NCBI GenBank assembly: GCA_964459805.1
Contig: CAYWOD010000186.1
Span: 1 to 7,389 of the forward strand
From: DAOVRL01 sp964459805
GTDB taxonomy: Bacteria > Planctomycetota > Phycisphaerae > Sedimentisphaerales > Anaerobacaceae
DNA length: 7,389 nucleotides
Direction of reading: 5' to 3'
The first letter of the stretch is position 1; every line of letters begins with the position of its first letter. This document shows positions 1-6,013 of the stretch, in pieces. Position numbers and translations under genes: made by a program. The notes beneath the pieces are model-generated. The model did not search any database, was not told where the DNA came from, and saw only the letters and a list, made by a program, of their open reading frames with translations.

Positions 1-33
1 GATGTTTATAAACGTAATAAATCTTTACCAATA

Positions 34-636
34 TCATGAGGTAGTACCAAATATTAAGCTCATGAGAATTAAAAGAGCCAAAAGAATTACTGTTGCGCTG
101 GAAGAACTGATAATTACAAGTGGGACAAGGATTATGATTCCGATTAGTGTTAGAAGATTAAGGATGAAGTGGCCTCTAAGTATGATAGGAACCGAAGTTA
201 TCCTTCCATCCAGTTTTGCTACCGCTATAAGACTACCGCTGAATGTAATACTGCCTACTATCAGGGCAATATTACTGGTCAATTTTGCGATATCTGAAAT
301 AGCTACACTGCTGCCGATGAGAACAACGAAAGCAACTATAGCTGAAGCTGCTCCACCAGAACCATTTAATAAAGCCACTAACTGGGGAATCCTTGTCATG
401 GTAACATGCAGCGCCAAAAAACAACCAATAAAGGCGCCTGCAACCAGTGAAACCCAAAGTATATTCATAGAAATAATTTTGTTGCTAATCATAGTTGTAG
501 CAATCGCAATTAACATGCAAGCTGCCCCAAGGAGGTTACCCATTCTGGCTGTCTTAGGTGAATTCATAAGCCGTATGCCTAAGACTATCCCAAGAATAAA
601 AACTAAATTAGTTATTTTGCAGAAAATTGCTGACAT
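34..636 (-). CDS. pntB: NAD(P) transhydrogenase subunit beta, N-terminal part only (premature stop)
   Basis: This is the start of the beta subunit of proton-translocating NAD(P)+ transhydrogenase, the membrane enzyme that couples hydride transfer between NADH and NADP+ to proton movement. The 200 residues seen are almost all hydrophobic helices. They include the segment MTRIPQLVALLNGSGGAAS (about residues 79-97) and, later, KLDGRITSVPIILRGH, both typical of PntB. The ATG at 634-636 has an AAGGA ribosome site six bases upstream (643-647) and lies 18 bp after pntAB. The family is usually about 460 residues. Here the frame ends in FGTTS-stop exactly where VLPIGGADMP is expected, so the last membrane helices and the NADP(H)-binding domain are missing. 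Another frame just downstream reads VLPHDIGKD, weakly like the expected motif, and then also stops (TAA at 6-8). This suggests a frameshift or decay; a sequencing or assembly error near the window edge is the alternative. Confidence 0.87.
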   Translation of the reverse strand: MSAIFCKITNLVFILGIVLGIRLMNSPKTARMGNLLGAACMLIAIATTMISNKIISMNILWVSLVAGAFIGCFLALHVTMTRIPQLVALLNGSGGAASAIVAFVVLIGSSVAISDIAKLTSNIALIVGSITFSGSLIAVAKLDGRITSVPIILRGHFILNLLTLIGIIILVPLVIISSSSATVILLALLILMSLIFGTTS

Positions 637-642
637 TGAGTT

Positions 643-647
643 TCCTT
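643..647 (-). promoter_or_regulatory. Ribosome binding site of pntB (AAGGA)
   Basis: AAGGA on the minus strand lies six bases before the ATG at 634-636 and falls in the 18-bp gap after pntAB. It fixes the pntB start. Confidence 0.7.
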
Positions 648-654
648 ATAATCT

Positions 655-927
655 TTACTGCTTAAACATTTTCAACATGCGGTCGGTAACCAAAAAACCT
701 CCCACAACATTGATTGCAGCAAGAGCTATAGCAACGGCCCCAATAAATTGGCTTCCTGTTCCAATCGCAAAGGCAGTGGCTATTAATGCTCCGGAAACAG
801 TAACTCCTGATAAAGCATTCATTCCCGACATCAGGGGGGTATGAAGTAAACTCGGTACATCGCTTATAAGGCGGTAACCAACTATGGCGGCGATAATAAA
901 TAAAACCGGTGATAACCAATCATCCAT
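655..927 (-). CDS. pntAB: NAD(P) transhydrogenase subunit alpha, membrane part (alpha-2)
   Basis: This is the small membrane-embedded alpha subunit (domain II part) of proton-translocating transhydrogenase; it forms the proton channel together with PntB. The product has 90 residues, normal for the separate alpha-2 subunit of three-gene operons. It shows the conserved stretch VPSLLHTPLMSGMNALSG (residues 24-41), then two further hydrophobic helices (about 42-58 and 62-78), and ends in the typical VTDRMLKMFK. It starts at the ATG at 925-927, 15 bp after the pntAA stop, so translation is probably coupled; only a weak purine-rich site (GGTTGGAA) precedes it. The gene looks complete and undamaged. 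In many other bacteria this domain is fused to the C-terminus of the alpha-1 protein. Confidence 0.95.
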   Translation of the reverse strand: MDDWLSPVLFIIAAIVGYRLISDVPSLLHTPLMSGMNALSGVTVSGALIATAFAIGTGSQFIGAVAIALAAINVVGGFLVTDRMLKMFKQ

Positions 928-942
928 TTTCCAACCACTTTC

Positions 943-2118
943 TCACTTTAGATTCATTGCTTCCAGTGTACCGGCATGTAATATTTTGCTATCCTTTGTA
1001 ACGAGTGAAGAAGCGATAATTTCATCATCCATATTTAAATTTACTTTGCCATCTTTTATCAAATAAACAAGCAGATTGTACACGTTACTGGCGAACATCC
1101 AAGTTGAACTCCTTGGAAGCATGCTGGGTATGTTCAGGGTAGCATCGATATTTACACCATGCTTTATGACAAGTTTTGCTGCTTCGGAAATTTCACAGTT
1201 GCCGCCTTGGTCGATTGATACATCAACTATAACAGAACCAGTTTTCATTGATTTTACCATTTCTTCGGTAATAAGGATCGGAGCTACTTTGCCAGGTATC
1301 AAAGCGGTCAGAATAATTATATCTGCTGAACTAACGCTTTGGCTTAATGTCTGTTGTTCCTTATGTAACCATTTTTCAGGAAGCTTCATAGCGTATCCAC
1401 CTTTGCCGATAGCAATTTTTGCAGGCATCTGAAGGTCTATAATCTTAGCACCCAAACTCATAGCCTGCTCACAGGCTTCCGGCCGAATGTCCGTTGCGGA
1501 TACAACTGCCCCCAGCCGTTTGGCTGTAGCAAGTGATTGGAGTCCGGCAACTCCTGTCCCTATTACAAGAATGCTTGCAGGCTTGGTTGTTCCGGCTGCG
1601 CTGCTTATCATAGGCATGAATGTTGGCAACATATTCGCTGCCATCAACACAGCTTTGTAGCCTGCAACAGTGCTCATAGATGTTAGTGCATCCATAGACT
1701 GAGCTCGAGAAATTCTTGGGATTGAATCCAAGCTTATCGCAATAACTCCCTTTGCGGCTAATTTTCGAACCATTTGGTGATTGGTTGGAGAAGCTGGGTG
1801 TAAAAAAGCGATTAAGTATTGCCCTTCTTTCATCATATCAACTTCGTGTATGCCCATCTTATCTGAAAATCGTGGTTCTTTTACCTTTAGTATAAGGTCG
1901 GATTTGGCAAAGACTTCCTCTGCATCAGCTAACAACTCTGCTCCAACCGCCCTATATTCGTCATTGGCAAAAAAAGAGCCTTCGCCTGCCCCGATTTCAA
2001 TAACTACTTTCGCTCCATCTAATACCATTTTTCCAACAACTTCTGGAGTTGCAGCAACACGCCTCTCGCCCAACATGATTTCTTTTGGTATACCTATAGT
2101 CACTCCCTGAAAACTCAT
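943..2118 (-). CDS. pntAA: NAD(P) transhydrogenase subunit alpha, NAD(H)-binding part (alpha-1)
   Basis: This is the soluble NAD(H)-binding subunit (domain I) of proton-translocating transhydrogenase and sits on the cytoplasmic side of the PntAB-PntB membrane complex. The product has 391 residues, close to the family length. An AlaDH/PNT N-terminal domain (about 5-140) opens with IGIPKEIMLGERRVAATP. The RQD loop PRISRAQSMD (134-143, key residues R135, Q140 and D143) contacts the nicotinamide. The Rossmann domain shows GTGVAG (187-192) and the ribose-binding aspartate in TDIRPE (D210), followed by VDVSIDQGGN (298-307). The start chosen is the ATG at 2116-2118, which has GGGAG seven bases upstream. 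The frame is open back to a TTG at 2151, but that start would add 11 residues that do not belong to the family. First gene of pntAA-pntAB-pntB; no damage seen. Confidence 0.97.
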   Translation of the reverse strand: MSFQGVTIGIPKEIMLGERRVAATPEVVGKMVLDGAKVVIEIGAGEGSFFANDEYRAVGAELLADAEEVFAKSDLILKVKEPRFSDKMGIHEVDMMKEGQYLIAFLHPASPTNHQMVRKLAAKGVIAISLDSIPRISRAQSMDALTSMSTVAGYKAVLMAANMLPTFMPMISSAAGTTKPASILVIGTGVAGLQSLATAKRLGAVVSATDIRPEACEQAMSLGAKIIDLQMPAKIAIGKGGYAMKLPEKWLHKEQQTLSQSVSSADIIILTALIPGKVAPILITEEMVKSMKTGSVIVDVSIDQGGNCEISEAAKLVIKHGVNIDATLNIPSMLPRSSTWMFASNVYNLLVYLIKDGKVNLNMDDEIIASSLVTKDSKILHAGTLEAMNLK

Positions 2119-2125
2119 TTTATTT

Positions 2126-2130
2126 CTCCC
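2126..2130 (-). promoter_or_regulatory. Ribosome binding site of pntAA (GGGAG)
   Basis: GGGAG on the minus strand sits seven bases before the ATG at 2116-2118. This decides that start over the upstream in-frame TTG at 2149-2151. Confidence 0.75.
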
Positions 2131-2214
2131 AAATAAAAAACCTTCAGACAACTAAACATATATCTAAACCACTTTGGAGTCCCTTTACAACGAAAACAGC
2201 TTTTTTAATAACGA

Positions 2215-2242
2215 AGTATTATGAATAACGTATTTTTTTCAA
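2215..2242 (-). promoter_or_regulatory. Candidate sigma-70-like promoter for the pnt operon
   Basis: On the minus strand TTGAAA (2237-2242, five of six to the -35 consensus) is followed after 16 bases by AATACT (2215-2220, four of six to the -10 consensus). A run of seven A/T pairs lies between them. The site is about 97 bp upstream of the pntAA start in a very AT-rich leader, so chance matches are easy. No experimental start is known. Confidence 0.3.
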
Positions 2243-2332
2243 GTTAAATTTCGAATTCCCTTGGTTGGTGATTATTAAACACTTAACTTAGTTCTTACGC
2301 AAAACCTGTCTGATTATTTAAGACTAAAAAAT

Positions 2333-2361
2333 CTTAAGTGATGTTTTCAAAGACACTTAAG
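2333..2361. repeat. Inverted repeat CTTAAGTG / CACTTAAG in the pnt leader
   Basis: Perfect 8-bp arms at 2333-2340 and 2354-2361 are separated by 13 bases. The left arm overlaps a second inverted repeat, TTAAGA (2319-2324) with TCTTAA (2332-2337), so the two hairpins exclude each other. A third copy of CACTTAA occurs at 2280-2286. There is no T-tract, so this is not an obvious terminator. An operator or attenuator-like switch is possible, but this is inference from symmetry only. Confidence 0.5.
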
Positions 2362-2441
2362 GCATAAACTGGTTTCTTCATGAAGCCTCATCTTGTCAAA
2401 GAAGTTGCTTTGCCGCTGCAAAAGAATTCAGCGTCAATTTA

Positions 2442-3442
2442 TCATCGAAGCCAGTTAAAAACCGGTAATTGCTCTATTGTATGACGCAGCACTGGGTCAA
2501 CATTGGTATACACTTTATTTGTCAGATTGGGAGACAATGTTCCAGAAATCTCTGCGTCACGGCAGTCGAAACTCCATTCTGTGCTAATAAAGAGCAGAAT
2601 GTCTTTCGAAGATCGTGAAACTTCAAATCAGCCAGCCCTGCCTTCTTACAGACTTTACGCCATTTGCCATGGTTGAATTTCGTGCCAAACAGTTTTCCTT
2701 GGCCAACATCCAAGCTGTGAACGTATTTTGATAGCTCCGCCATTACTTCAGCAGACACGGGGCGAGAAGCCATTCCCTTCTTAGTTTTCCTGCTCGTCCT
2801 TGCTATAGAGTTCTTTTCAAAATCAACATCGCTGATTTTCAAAGAATCAATGTCACCACGCCTCAATCCTGTACCTAAAGCTAACAATATTCGTATCTTT
2901 ATTGCCGGATATTGTTCTGCTGCTTTTAGTAATTTCTTGATCTCAGCTTCATTCAATGATCTTACCGGTTTTTCTTCTATTTTCAGTTCTTTAAGTTTTA
3001 TGTTGCCGTTGAGATACCGGTTCTCACGACACCAATTGACAAAAGCTTTTAAATTGCGAATATCTTTATTAAGTGTTGCCCGTTGAACTTCGTTGCCTCT
3101 TTGGAGTATAAATTGGTCGATTACGCTTTGAGTGATTTGTTTTGAGTTAAGCTTTCCTGAAACTCGTTCAAAGTTTCTTAGGGAAAGAGCGATTTCATAA
3201 AGCGTTCCTTCTGTGACTCCTTGGATCTTTTTTGCTTCTCTGTATTCAGAAAGCATTTGGCTCCAGTCGGCTAATATTTATCCAGTAAATACGTCAGAGT
3301 TCAATTGAGTATATTTGATTTGCTTGTAATGTTCGGCCAGTTCTTTGGAAGGCAGAGCCTTTGCTTTGCGTTTACCGCTCTCATACCAACCCACCCAATA
3401 GCCTTTTACTTTTTTTCGCTTGTAAACCCAAACTTTTTCCAT
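2442..3442 (-). pseudogene. Tyrosine recombinase/integrase, broken by an in-frame stop and a frameshift
   Basis: This is a phage-integrase-family site-specific recombinase. It begins at the ATG at 3440-3442 with a basic N-terminal DNA-binding arm (KVWVYKRKKVKGYWVGWYE, residues 3-21). Codon 55 is TAA (3278-3280); the same frame then continues from M63 (3254-3256) through a SAM-like core-binding domain and the catalytic domain. The catalytic signatures are TGLRRGDI (box I Arg), the lysine region SRKTKKG, and HDLRKTF (box II His-x-x-Arg). After LEH (codon 2537-2539) the frame stops at 2522-2524. Restoring one base near 2535-2536 gives EHSSPNLTNKVYTNVDPVLR and runs to TGA at 2442-2444; Tyr in VYTNV is the expected nucleophile. 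That tail recalls planctomycete and lentisphaeral integrases. The stretch 2522-3256 alone would encode a 244-residue protein without arm or nucleophile. Probably inactive; two sequencing errors are the alternative. Confidence 0.88.
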
Positions 3443-3448
3443 AATACT

Positions 3449-3469
3449 ATTCTATCGTAAAGATAAAAT
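3449..3469. repeat. Short inverted repeat just upstream of the integrase start
   Basis: ATTCTATC (3449-3456) and GATAAAAT (3462-3469) pair at seven of eight positions around a 5-base loop. The repeat sits 7 bp before the integrase ATG, where an operator or recombinase-binding site would be expected. No clear ribosome binding site precedes that ATG. Functional meaning is inferred only from position. Confidence 0.35.
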
Positions 3470-3508
3470 GTTCTCCCTACGTTTCTGGAGATGCTTCTGT
3501 TTTGCGGT

Positions 3509-4165
3509 AGGGTTATGATTGCACTGCTGAAGTATGGAAGCGGGGCTTCCCTTCAATCGCCTGGAACGACTCGAGGGCAGCCTGGGGACCCCTCTGCCGG
3601 CGGCCACGCAGTGGGAGATCGTCCGGGACAGCGCCGATAGGATCGAACCGGTCTTCGAGGCGATGATCCGGCAGGCGGCCCAGGGCCGGGTGCTTCACAA
3701 CGATGAGACAACGATGAAGGTCCTGGACCTGGCCACAGAGCACAAAGAGCCGACCGACTGCGATCCGGCGCAAATCCCCGACCGCACGGGCGTGTTCACC
3801 TCGGGCATCGTCTCGGTCCTCGATGGTCATCGAATCGCGTTGTTCTTCACAGGACACCGCCATGCCGGGGAGAACCTGGTCGCCGTGTTGAAGCAGCGGG
3901 CCTCACATCTCGGTCCGCCCATCCAGATGTGCGACGCCCTCTCCCGCAACATGCCCGAAGAGCTCGAGGCCATCGTGGCCAACTGCCTGTCCCACGGACG
4001 CCAGCGTTTTGTCGAGGTGGTGATGAACTTTCCCCAGGAGTGTCTGTATGTACTGGAGATCCTCAGGGACGTCTACAAGAACGATGCCGAGGCCAAGAGC
4101 CGGCCGCCGAGCAGCGGTTGCACTCGTATCAGGCCCAAAGCGGCCCGAAGATGAAAGAGCGATGA
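3509..4165 (+). pseudogene. IS66-family transposase, internal fragment with frameshifts
   Basis: This is the central catalytic part of an IS66-type DDE transposase. It begins in frame at 3509 with MIALLKYGSG (ATG 3515-3517). An extra G in the GGGG at 3542-3545 then shifts the frame to LPFNRLERLEGSLGTPLP, the classic IS66 continuation, which runs in one frame to about 4100. Catalytic aspartates are seen in LHNDETTMKVL and in PIQMCDALSRN. Near 4101-4112 a second indel shifts the frame again to EQRLHSYQAQSGPKMKE before the stop at 4163-4165. The third catalytic residue (the Glu in the later NSGLG..I region), the N-terminal part, and the companion small ORFs are absent. The fragment is much richer in G+C (40 of 60 bases in 3601-3660) than the flanking integrase, which marks it as foreign. 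It cannot encode an active enzyme. Confidence 0.92.
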
Positions 4166-4231
4166 ACTGTGTGGAGAGTGGGCCTTCTCTGTGAACCTGA
4201 TGTGGCAGTGCGCCCGCGCCGAGCACGCCGA
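4166..4231. other. Short GC-rich stretch of unknown origin after the IS66 fragment
   Basis: These 66 bases keep the high G+C of the IS66 remnant but do not translate into the expected IS66 continuation. One plus frame, entered near 4151, reads about 28 codons including GEWAFSVNLMWQCARAEH. A minus frame is also open here. I do not recognise either. The stretch may be a piece of another element joined by deletion. It ends where the structured repeat begins at 4232. Confidence 0.35.
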
Positions 4232-4303
4232 AATGGGGCTATTTCCGCCAGCAAATCCTTACAACCGGGCTACAACCCGAATAGGCGTTATCTGCCAATT
4301 TGC
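4232..4303. repeat. Structured repeat element, copy 1
   Basis: The first 35 bases match 6172-6206 at 28 of 35 positions without gaps, including an AATGGG block and 17 of 18 bases of CAGCAAATCCTTACAACC (4249-4266). After this conserved head come a hairpin CGGG (4266-4269) / CCCG (4276-4279), a small stem GGC (4284-4286) / GCC (4294-4296), and ATTTGC (4298-4303), which can pair back with GCAAAT (4251-4256). The same fold can be drawn for the second copy although the stem sequences differ. The transposase debris upstream is IS66-type: its recognisable reading frame ends at 4165, with the unassigned 4166-4231 in between. The family is unknown to me. Confidence 0.55.
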
Positions 4304-4315
4304 CAAAAAAGCTCA

Positions 4316-4350
4316 TCTCATAAGTACTGTATTATCAGCAAGTTATGAGA
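4316..4350. repeat. Hairpin TCTCATAA / TTATGAGA
   Basis: Perfect 8-bp arms at 4316-4323 and 4343-4350 enclose a further CTG / CAG mini-stem around the six-base loop TATTAT. The hairpin lies 12 bp after structured repeat copy 1 and may belong to the same element. Copy 2 has no clear equivalent at this place. Confidence 0.5.
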
Positions 4351-4380
4351 ATAGCAGGATTCGTGCAACCTATGGGCGCG

Positions 4381-4418
4381 AAATCCGGTTGGATTTTATA
4401 TAACTCCTTTATATATAA
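4381..4418. repeat. Two adjacent AT-rich hairpins
   Basis: AAATCC (4381-4386) pairs with GGATTT (4391-4396) around GGTT. Immediately after, TTATATA (4396-4402) pairs with TATATAA (4412-4418). The two stems share base 4396. Neither is followed by a proper T-tract. They could be the far end of the structured region or a weak terminator. Confidence 0.35.
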
Positions 4419-4511
4419 GCAGTTAGAAAAACCTATACTTGGTCATATAGAGGCCATATATCGATGTTGCCATTGAGAATTCATGCAAAAATAGGGCATG
4501 GTTCAGAACAG

Positions 4512-4618
4512 GGTAACACTTTTCTGTAGCCCACAAGTTGCCATTTTCTCCGTAATTCCTGTTTTGATACACTGTTACGATTGTTCGTGGCCATTGCACC
4601 AGCTTGAAAAGTGTTACC
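4512..4618. mobile_element. 107-bp MITE-like unit with perfect 13-bp terminal inverted repeats
   Basis: GGTAACACTTTTC (4512-4524) and its exact reverse complement (4606-4618) bound 81 bases with no credible gene. This size and arrangement fit a miniature inverted-repeat element or an internally deleted insertion sequence. Flanking bases (ACAG on the left, TTTG on the right) give no obvious target duplication, and I cannot assign the ends to an IS family. A single long-loop hairpin is the other reading. Confidence 0.55.
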
Positions 4619-4659
4619 TTTGGGCATATGAGAAATTGAACCAAGCCAAAAATAGCACA

Positions 4660-4719
4660 TTAATGCTGAACTGAGCATAAATCAATCGATTGACAACCTG
4701 ACTTTTGACCGAGTATATG
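4660..4719 (+). promoter_or_regulatory. Promoter-like sequence overlapped by palindromes
   Basis: TTGACA (4690-4695), a perfect -35 consensus, is followed after 18 bases by TATATG (4714-4719). A perfect 12-bp palindrome TCAATCGATTGA (4682-4693) overlaps the -35 box. An imperfect hairpin TTAATGCT / AGCATAAA (4660-4667, 4674-4681) lies just before it. The arrangement is that of a promoter with a repressor site, but nothing recognisable is encoded downstream on this strand, so the gene it served may be gone. Confidence 0.35.
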
Positions 4720-4875
4720 TTTTCATAACTCATTTAATTTCAAGATGATACATATTATCCAACCGTATTTTGCGTTCATAGCGTGCAACGGATTCAATGG
4801 CCGGTGCTTATGTTCCTTAGATCGCCGCCTCATGGTTTTCGATGTAACAACTTGATTGACCTAATCACTTTCGCC

Positions 4876-5356
4876 TCAAGAGATATACTCAACCGGGAAC
4901 TTCCAGGGAGCACGATACTTTGGGATGGACAGCCGTGCGGATTCATCGTCACCAACAATCTTCTCAGCGGCCGAATCGAAGTGGATCGCCCGGCCCAGCT
5001 TCATCGATAAGTTGGCCAAGCAGATGGGCACATCCACCTTGCAGTGATAATCGGGATTGCAACTGGGTTGCTGCTGGCTCTTGATACAGTCGAGCCATTC
5101 GTGCTCGTGGCCGGGAGACAGTGGGATCGGCTTTTCCGGGGGAGTTGCATCCTTTCATAAGATCGCCTTCTGGCACAACCTGATACATACCATAGTTGGC
5201 GTACAACGTACCGTCAACACCGTGGAAGTAAATACCTAACCTCCGGGCAGGTTTACCGCGCCCGAAATCGAATGCAAAGCTGTTGACGAGCGACATCATC
5301 CACGTCATCGTAAAGTTCGGATATAGACGCAGGAATGTAGCTTTAGGATAAACCAT
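4876..5356 (-). pseudogene. Gfo/Idh/MocA-family oxidoreductase, C-terminal fragment with a frameshift
   Basis: This is the C-terminal part of a Gfo/Idh/MocA-type NAD(P)-dependent oxidoreductase of the kind abundant in planctomycetes and relatives. From about 5323 the minus strand reads YPNFTMTWMMSLVNSFAF and RRLGIYFHGVDGTLYANYGM, then VVPEGDLMK. One extra base at 5151-5152 breaks the frame. Skipping it gives ATPPEKPIPLSPGHEHEW, then DYHCKVDVPICLANLSMKLG, and the normal C-terminus ending at TGA 4876-4878. Without the skip the frame runs on as junk to 4964. The whole N-terminal NAD(P)-binding Rossmann domain is absent, so the fragment cannot be active. The open frame from the ATG at 5354-5356 begins 12 bases after the PepSY stop and in the same frame, which looks like an accidental junction. 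Confidence 0.88.
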
Positions 5357-5368
5357 GCCCGATTCTAA

Positions 5369-5914
5369 CTATTCTGTAAATATTACTTGCGGTTTTTCAT
5401 GGTGTTGTTTGAGGCGTTTTCTGATTAGCGGCTGCAACCAGAGATAAATCCCACTTATTGTCAAAAAGAATAGGCTAAACGCCATAAGTGGCATGAACCA
5501 ATCGTGGACCCAAGCGCCAAAAAAAGAACCGTCATGGATATCCTCCAGCATGTCTGACAGTCTTTGATCCTCACTCAATACGGTACCAGTGACCGCACCT
5601 ACCTGTATTTCGCTGTGGTTATACTTAGATTGTACCTTGTATACCCTTTTATTCGGTCGAAAATCGATACGGTCAATGTCTTCATAACTCTTAAAATCGT
5701 CATGCCCCTGGTTTAATACAATCTCGAACAGGTGCTGGACATTGATGAAATCTTCAGTGTTACCCTTGGCATCTTCTCGTGTCGGAGGCTGTATCCAGTC
5801 ACATTTCTTCTTAGCCAGCAACAGGAAGCCGGTAACTGCCATATTTATAAATGCTACCGATAATATTATACTAATCCATTTGTGTGTATCACGAACTAAC
5901 TTACAGAGTTTCAT
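5369..5914 (-). CDS. PepSY-associated transmembrane protein
   Basis: This is a small inner-membrane protein of the PepSY-associated TM family, often linked to iron or redox transport; its exact role is unknown. From the chosen start it has 181 residues. KLVRDTHKW precedes a first membrane helix (about residues 13-34, ISIILSVAFINMAVTGFLL). A periplasmic PepSY-like region of about 90 residues follows and ends in EDIHDGSFFGAWVHDW, with the histidines typical of the family. A second helix (about 139-160, LMAFSLFFLTISGIYLWLQ) and a basic tail finish it. The ATG at 5912-5914 is preferred because GGGAG lies ten bases upstream (5925-5929). The in-frame ATG at 5939-5941 would give 190 residues but has no ribosome site, and the ATG at 5921-5923 is too close to GGGAG. 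The gene is intact between remnants. Confidence 0.85.
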   Translation of the reverse strand: MKLCKLVRDTHKWISIILSVAFINMAVTGFLLLAKKKCDWIQPPTREDAKGNTEDFINVQHLFEIVLNQGHDDFKSYEDIDRIDFRPNKRVYKVQSKYNHSEIQVGAVTGTVLSEDQRLSDMLEDIHDGSFFGAWVHDWFMPLMAFSLFFLTISGIYLWLQPLIRKRLKQHHEKPQVIFTE

Positions 5915-5924
5915 GTATTGCATT

Positions 5925-5929
5925 CTCCC
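5925..5929 (-). promoter_or_regulatory. Ribosome binding site of the PepSY gene (GGGAG)
   Basis: GGGAG on the minus strand, the same core as at pntAA, lies ten bases before the ATG at 5912-5914. This supports that start over the ATG at 5939-5941. Confidence 0.5.
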
Positions 5930-6013
5930 GTTTGCATTCATCGATTAGTAGTATTTTTATGTTGGCTCTGAACTGTATGTCGTCAGCAAAAATGAGACAA
6001 AAAGGTCTTTGAA

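Larger units (their letters stand above)
2119..2441. other. Intergenic leader between pntAA and the integrase remnant
   Basis: These 323 bp contain no convincing reading frame and are strongly AT-rich (16 G+C in 2221-2280). They hold the pntAA ribosome site, a candidate promoter and a cluster of CACTTAA motifs that forms two alternative hairpins (2319-2338 and 2333-2361). A weak stem near the integrase end has arms TTTGC (2409-2413) and GCAAA (2418-2422). It could be the remains of a terminator for the integrase, but it has no T-tract and is too short to call. Confidence 0.6.
4232..4875. other. Gene-free region between the IS66 remnant and the oxidoreductase fragment
   Basis: No reading frame here gives a recognisable protein; the short open frames on both strands conflict and lack family features. 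The region is rich in inverted repeats: structured repeat copy 1 (4232-4303), a hairpin at 4316-4350, paired stems at 4381-4418, a 107-bp unit with 13-bp terminal inverted repeats (4512-4618), and a palindrome-promoter cluster (4660-4719). It looks like successive mobile-element scars. Confidence 0.6.

Noticed and set aside
2..844. A 280-codon plus-strand open frame opposite pntB and pntAB.
   Set aside because: It is antisense to two clearly recognised membrane-protein genes, its translation has no family character, and its length follows from the codon bias of the opposite strand.
2333..2361. The CTTAAGTG hairpin as a Rho-independent terminator.
   Set aside because: The stem is AT-rich and not followed by a T-tract on either strand.
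3513..4226. Minus-strand open frames opposite the IS66 fragment.
   Set aside because: They are shadows produced by high G+C; the plus strand matches the IS66 family clearly.
4423..4678. Two overlapping minus-strand open frames of 73 and 65 codons.
   Set aside because: They run through the inverted-repeat unit in different frames, have no recognisable motif, and no convincing ribosome site was seen.
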